A DNA stretch of 5,731 nt from JAGKXC01 sp964554385. Lineage in GTDB: Bacteria; Bacteroidota; Bacteroidia; NS11-12g; UBA955. The notes beneath the pieces were generated by a model. That model was not told the DNA's origin. It saw nothing but the letters and a program-made list of their open reading frames with translations, and ran no database searches. Positions 5,549 to 5,731 of the stretch are shown piece after piece. Position numbers and translations under genes: made by a program. The number at the start of each line of letters is the position of its first letter. The first letter of the stretch is position 1. The DNA lies in NCBI GenBank assembly GCA_964554385.1, contig CAZKOM010000113.1, positions 1 through 5,731 on the forward strand, written 5' to 3'.

Positions 5549-5731
5549 CTATACGGTATCCACAAACACCCGTTCGGTTTTATTAAATATCAATATACCC
5601 AAAATAAAGACGATCAACGTCACGCCACCCGAATACCCTAAACTCATCCAAGAAAAATCTCCCTTGCCTAACAAACTGTAGCGAAATGCCTCAATGATGC
5701 CTGTCATAGGGTTTAATTCCAACAACATTCG
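5549..5731 (-). CDS. wzm: Polysaccharide ABC exporter permease, C-terminal fragment (Wzm)
   Basis: The last 60 codons of a gene entering from the right edge and ending with TAG at 5551-5549. The fragment reads MLLELNPMTGIIEAFRYSLLG at its start; LNPMTGIIEAFR is the conserved cytoplasmic/loop motif near the end of ABC-2 type polysaccharide and teichoic-acid permeases (Wzm, TagG, RfbA). A hydrophobic helix follows, VTLIVFILGILIFN (residues 37-50), and then a short charged tail, KTERVFVDTV, consistent with the final transmembrane segment and the cytoplasmic C-terminus. With the adjoining wzt it forms the membrane channel that moves the lipid-linked polymer to the periplasm. Two base pairs separate it from wzt. 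The N-terminal four or so membrane helices lie outside the window. Confidence 0.93.
   Translation of the reverse strand, partial: RMLLELNPMTGIIEAFRYSLLGKGDFSWMSLGYSGGVTLIVFILGILIFNKTERVFVDTV

Overview
The window is 5.7 kb of a surface-polysaccharide (O-antigen or capsule-like) biosynthesis locus. It most likely comes from a member of the Bacteroidota. That assignment rests on three things: a Bacteroidota-style promoter (TTTG, 19 bp, TAATTTTG) upstream of the regulator, the general absence of strong Shine-Dalgarno sequences, and proteins that resemble forms I know from that phylum (the Wzt N-terminal region and a small winged-helix regulator next to a nucleotide-sugar dehydrogenase). No species can be named from the sequence.

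Every gene lies on the minus strand, so the operon reads from 5731 down to 1. In order of transcription it holds: the C-terminus of a Wzm-type ABC permease (5731-5549); a full Wzt ATPase with a C-terminal carbohydrate-binding-type domain (5546-4272); a DXD sugar transferase of the GT32/Gly_transf_sug type (4275-3514); three GT-A family 2 glycosyltransferases (3521-2652, 2644-1700, 1707-694); a 70 bp gap with a promoter and an 8+8 bp inverted repeat; a winged-helix protein with a degenerate nucleotidyltransferase-like domain (623-102); and the first 33 codons of a UDP-sugar 6-dehydrogenase (100-1). Apart from the 70 bp gap, genes overlap by 4-8 bp or sit 1-7 bp apart.

Together they fit an ABC-transporter-dependent pathway. 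Cytoplasmic glycosyltransferases build a glycan on a lipid carrier, Wzt recognises it, and Wzm/Wzt export it. The dehydrogenase would supply a uronic-acid-type nucleotide sugar. The wHTH gene appears to start a second transcription unit within the cluster and may control itself and the sugar-precursor genes after it.

Most worth a second look are: a G9 tract inside one glycosyltransferase, where +1 or -1 slippage truncates the protein before its catalytic ED motif; a G7 tract near the start of the GT32-like gene; the promoter/inverted-repeat arrangement in front of the regulator; a fall in G+C inside wzt close to the boundary between its ATPase and substrate-recognition domains; and four consecutive genes with non-ATG starts. 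I see no RNA genes, CRISPR arrays, insertion sequences or convincing terminators.
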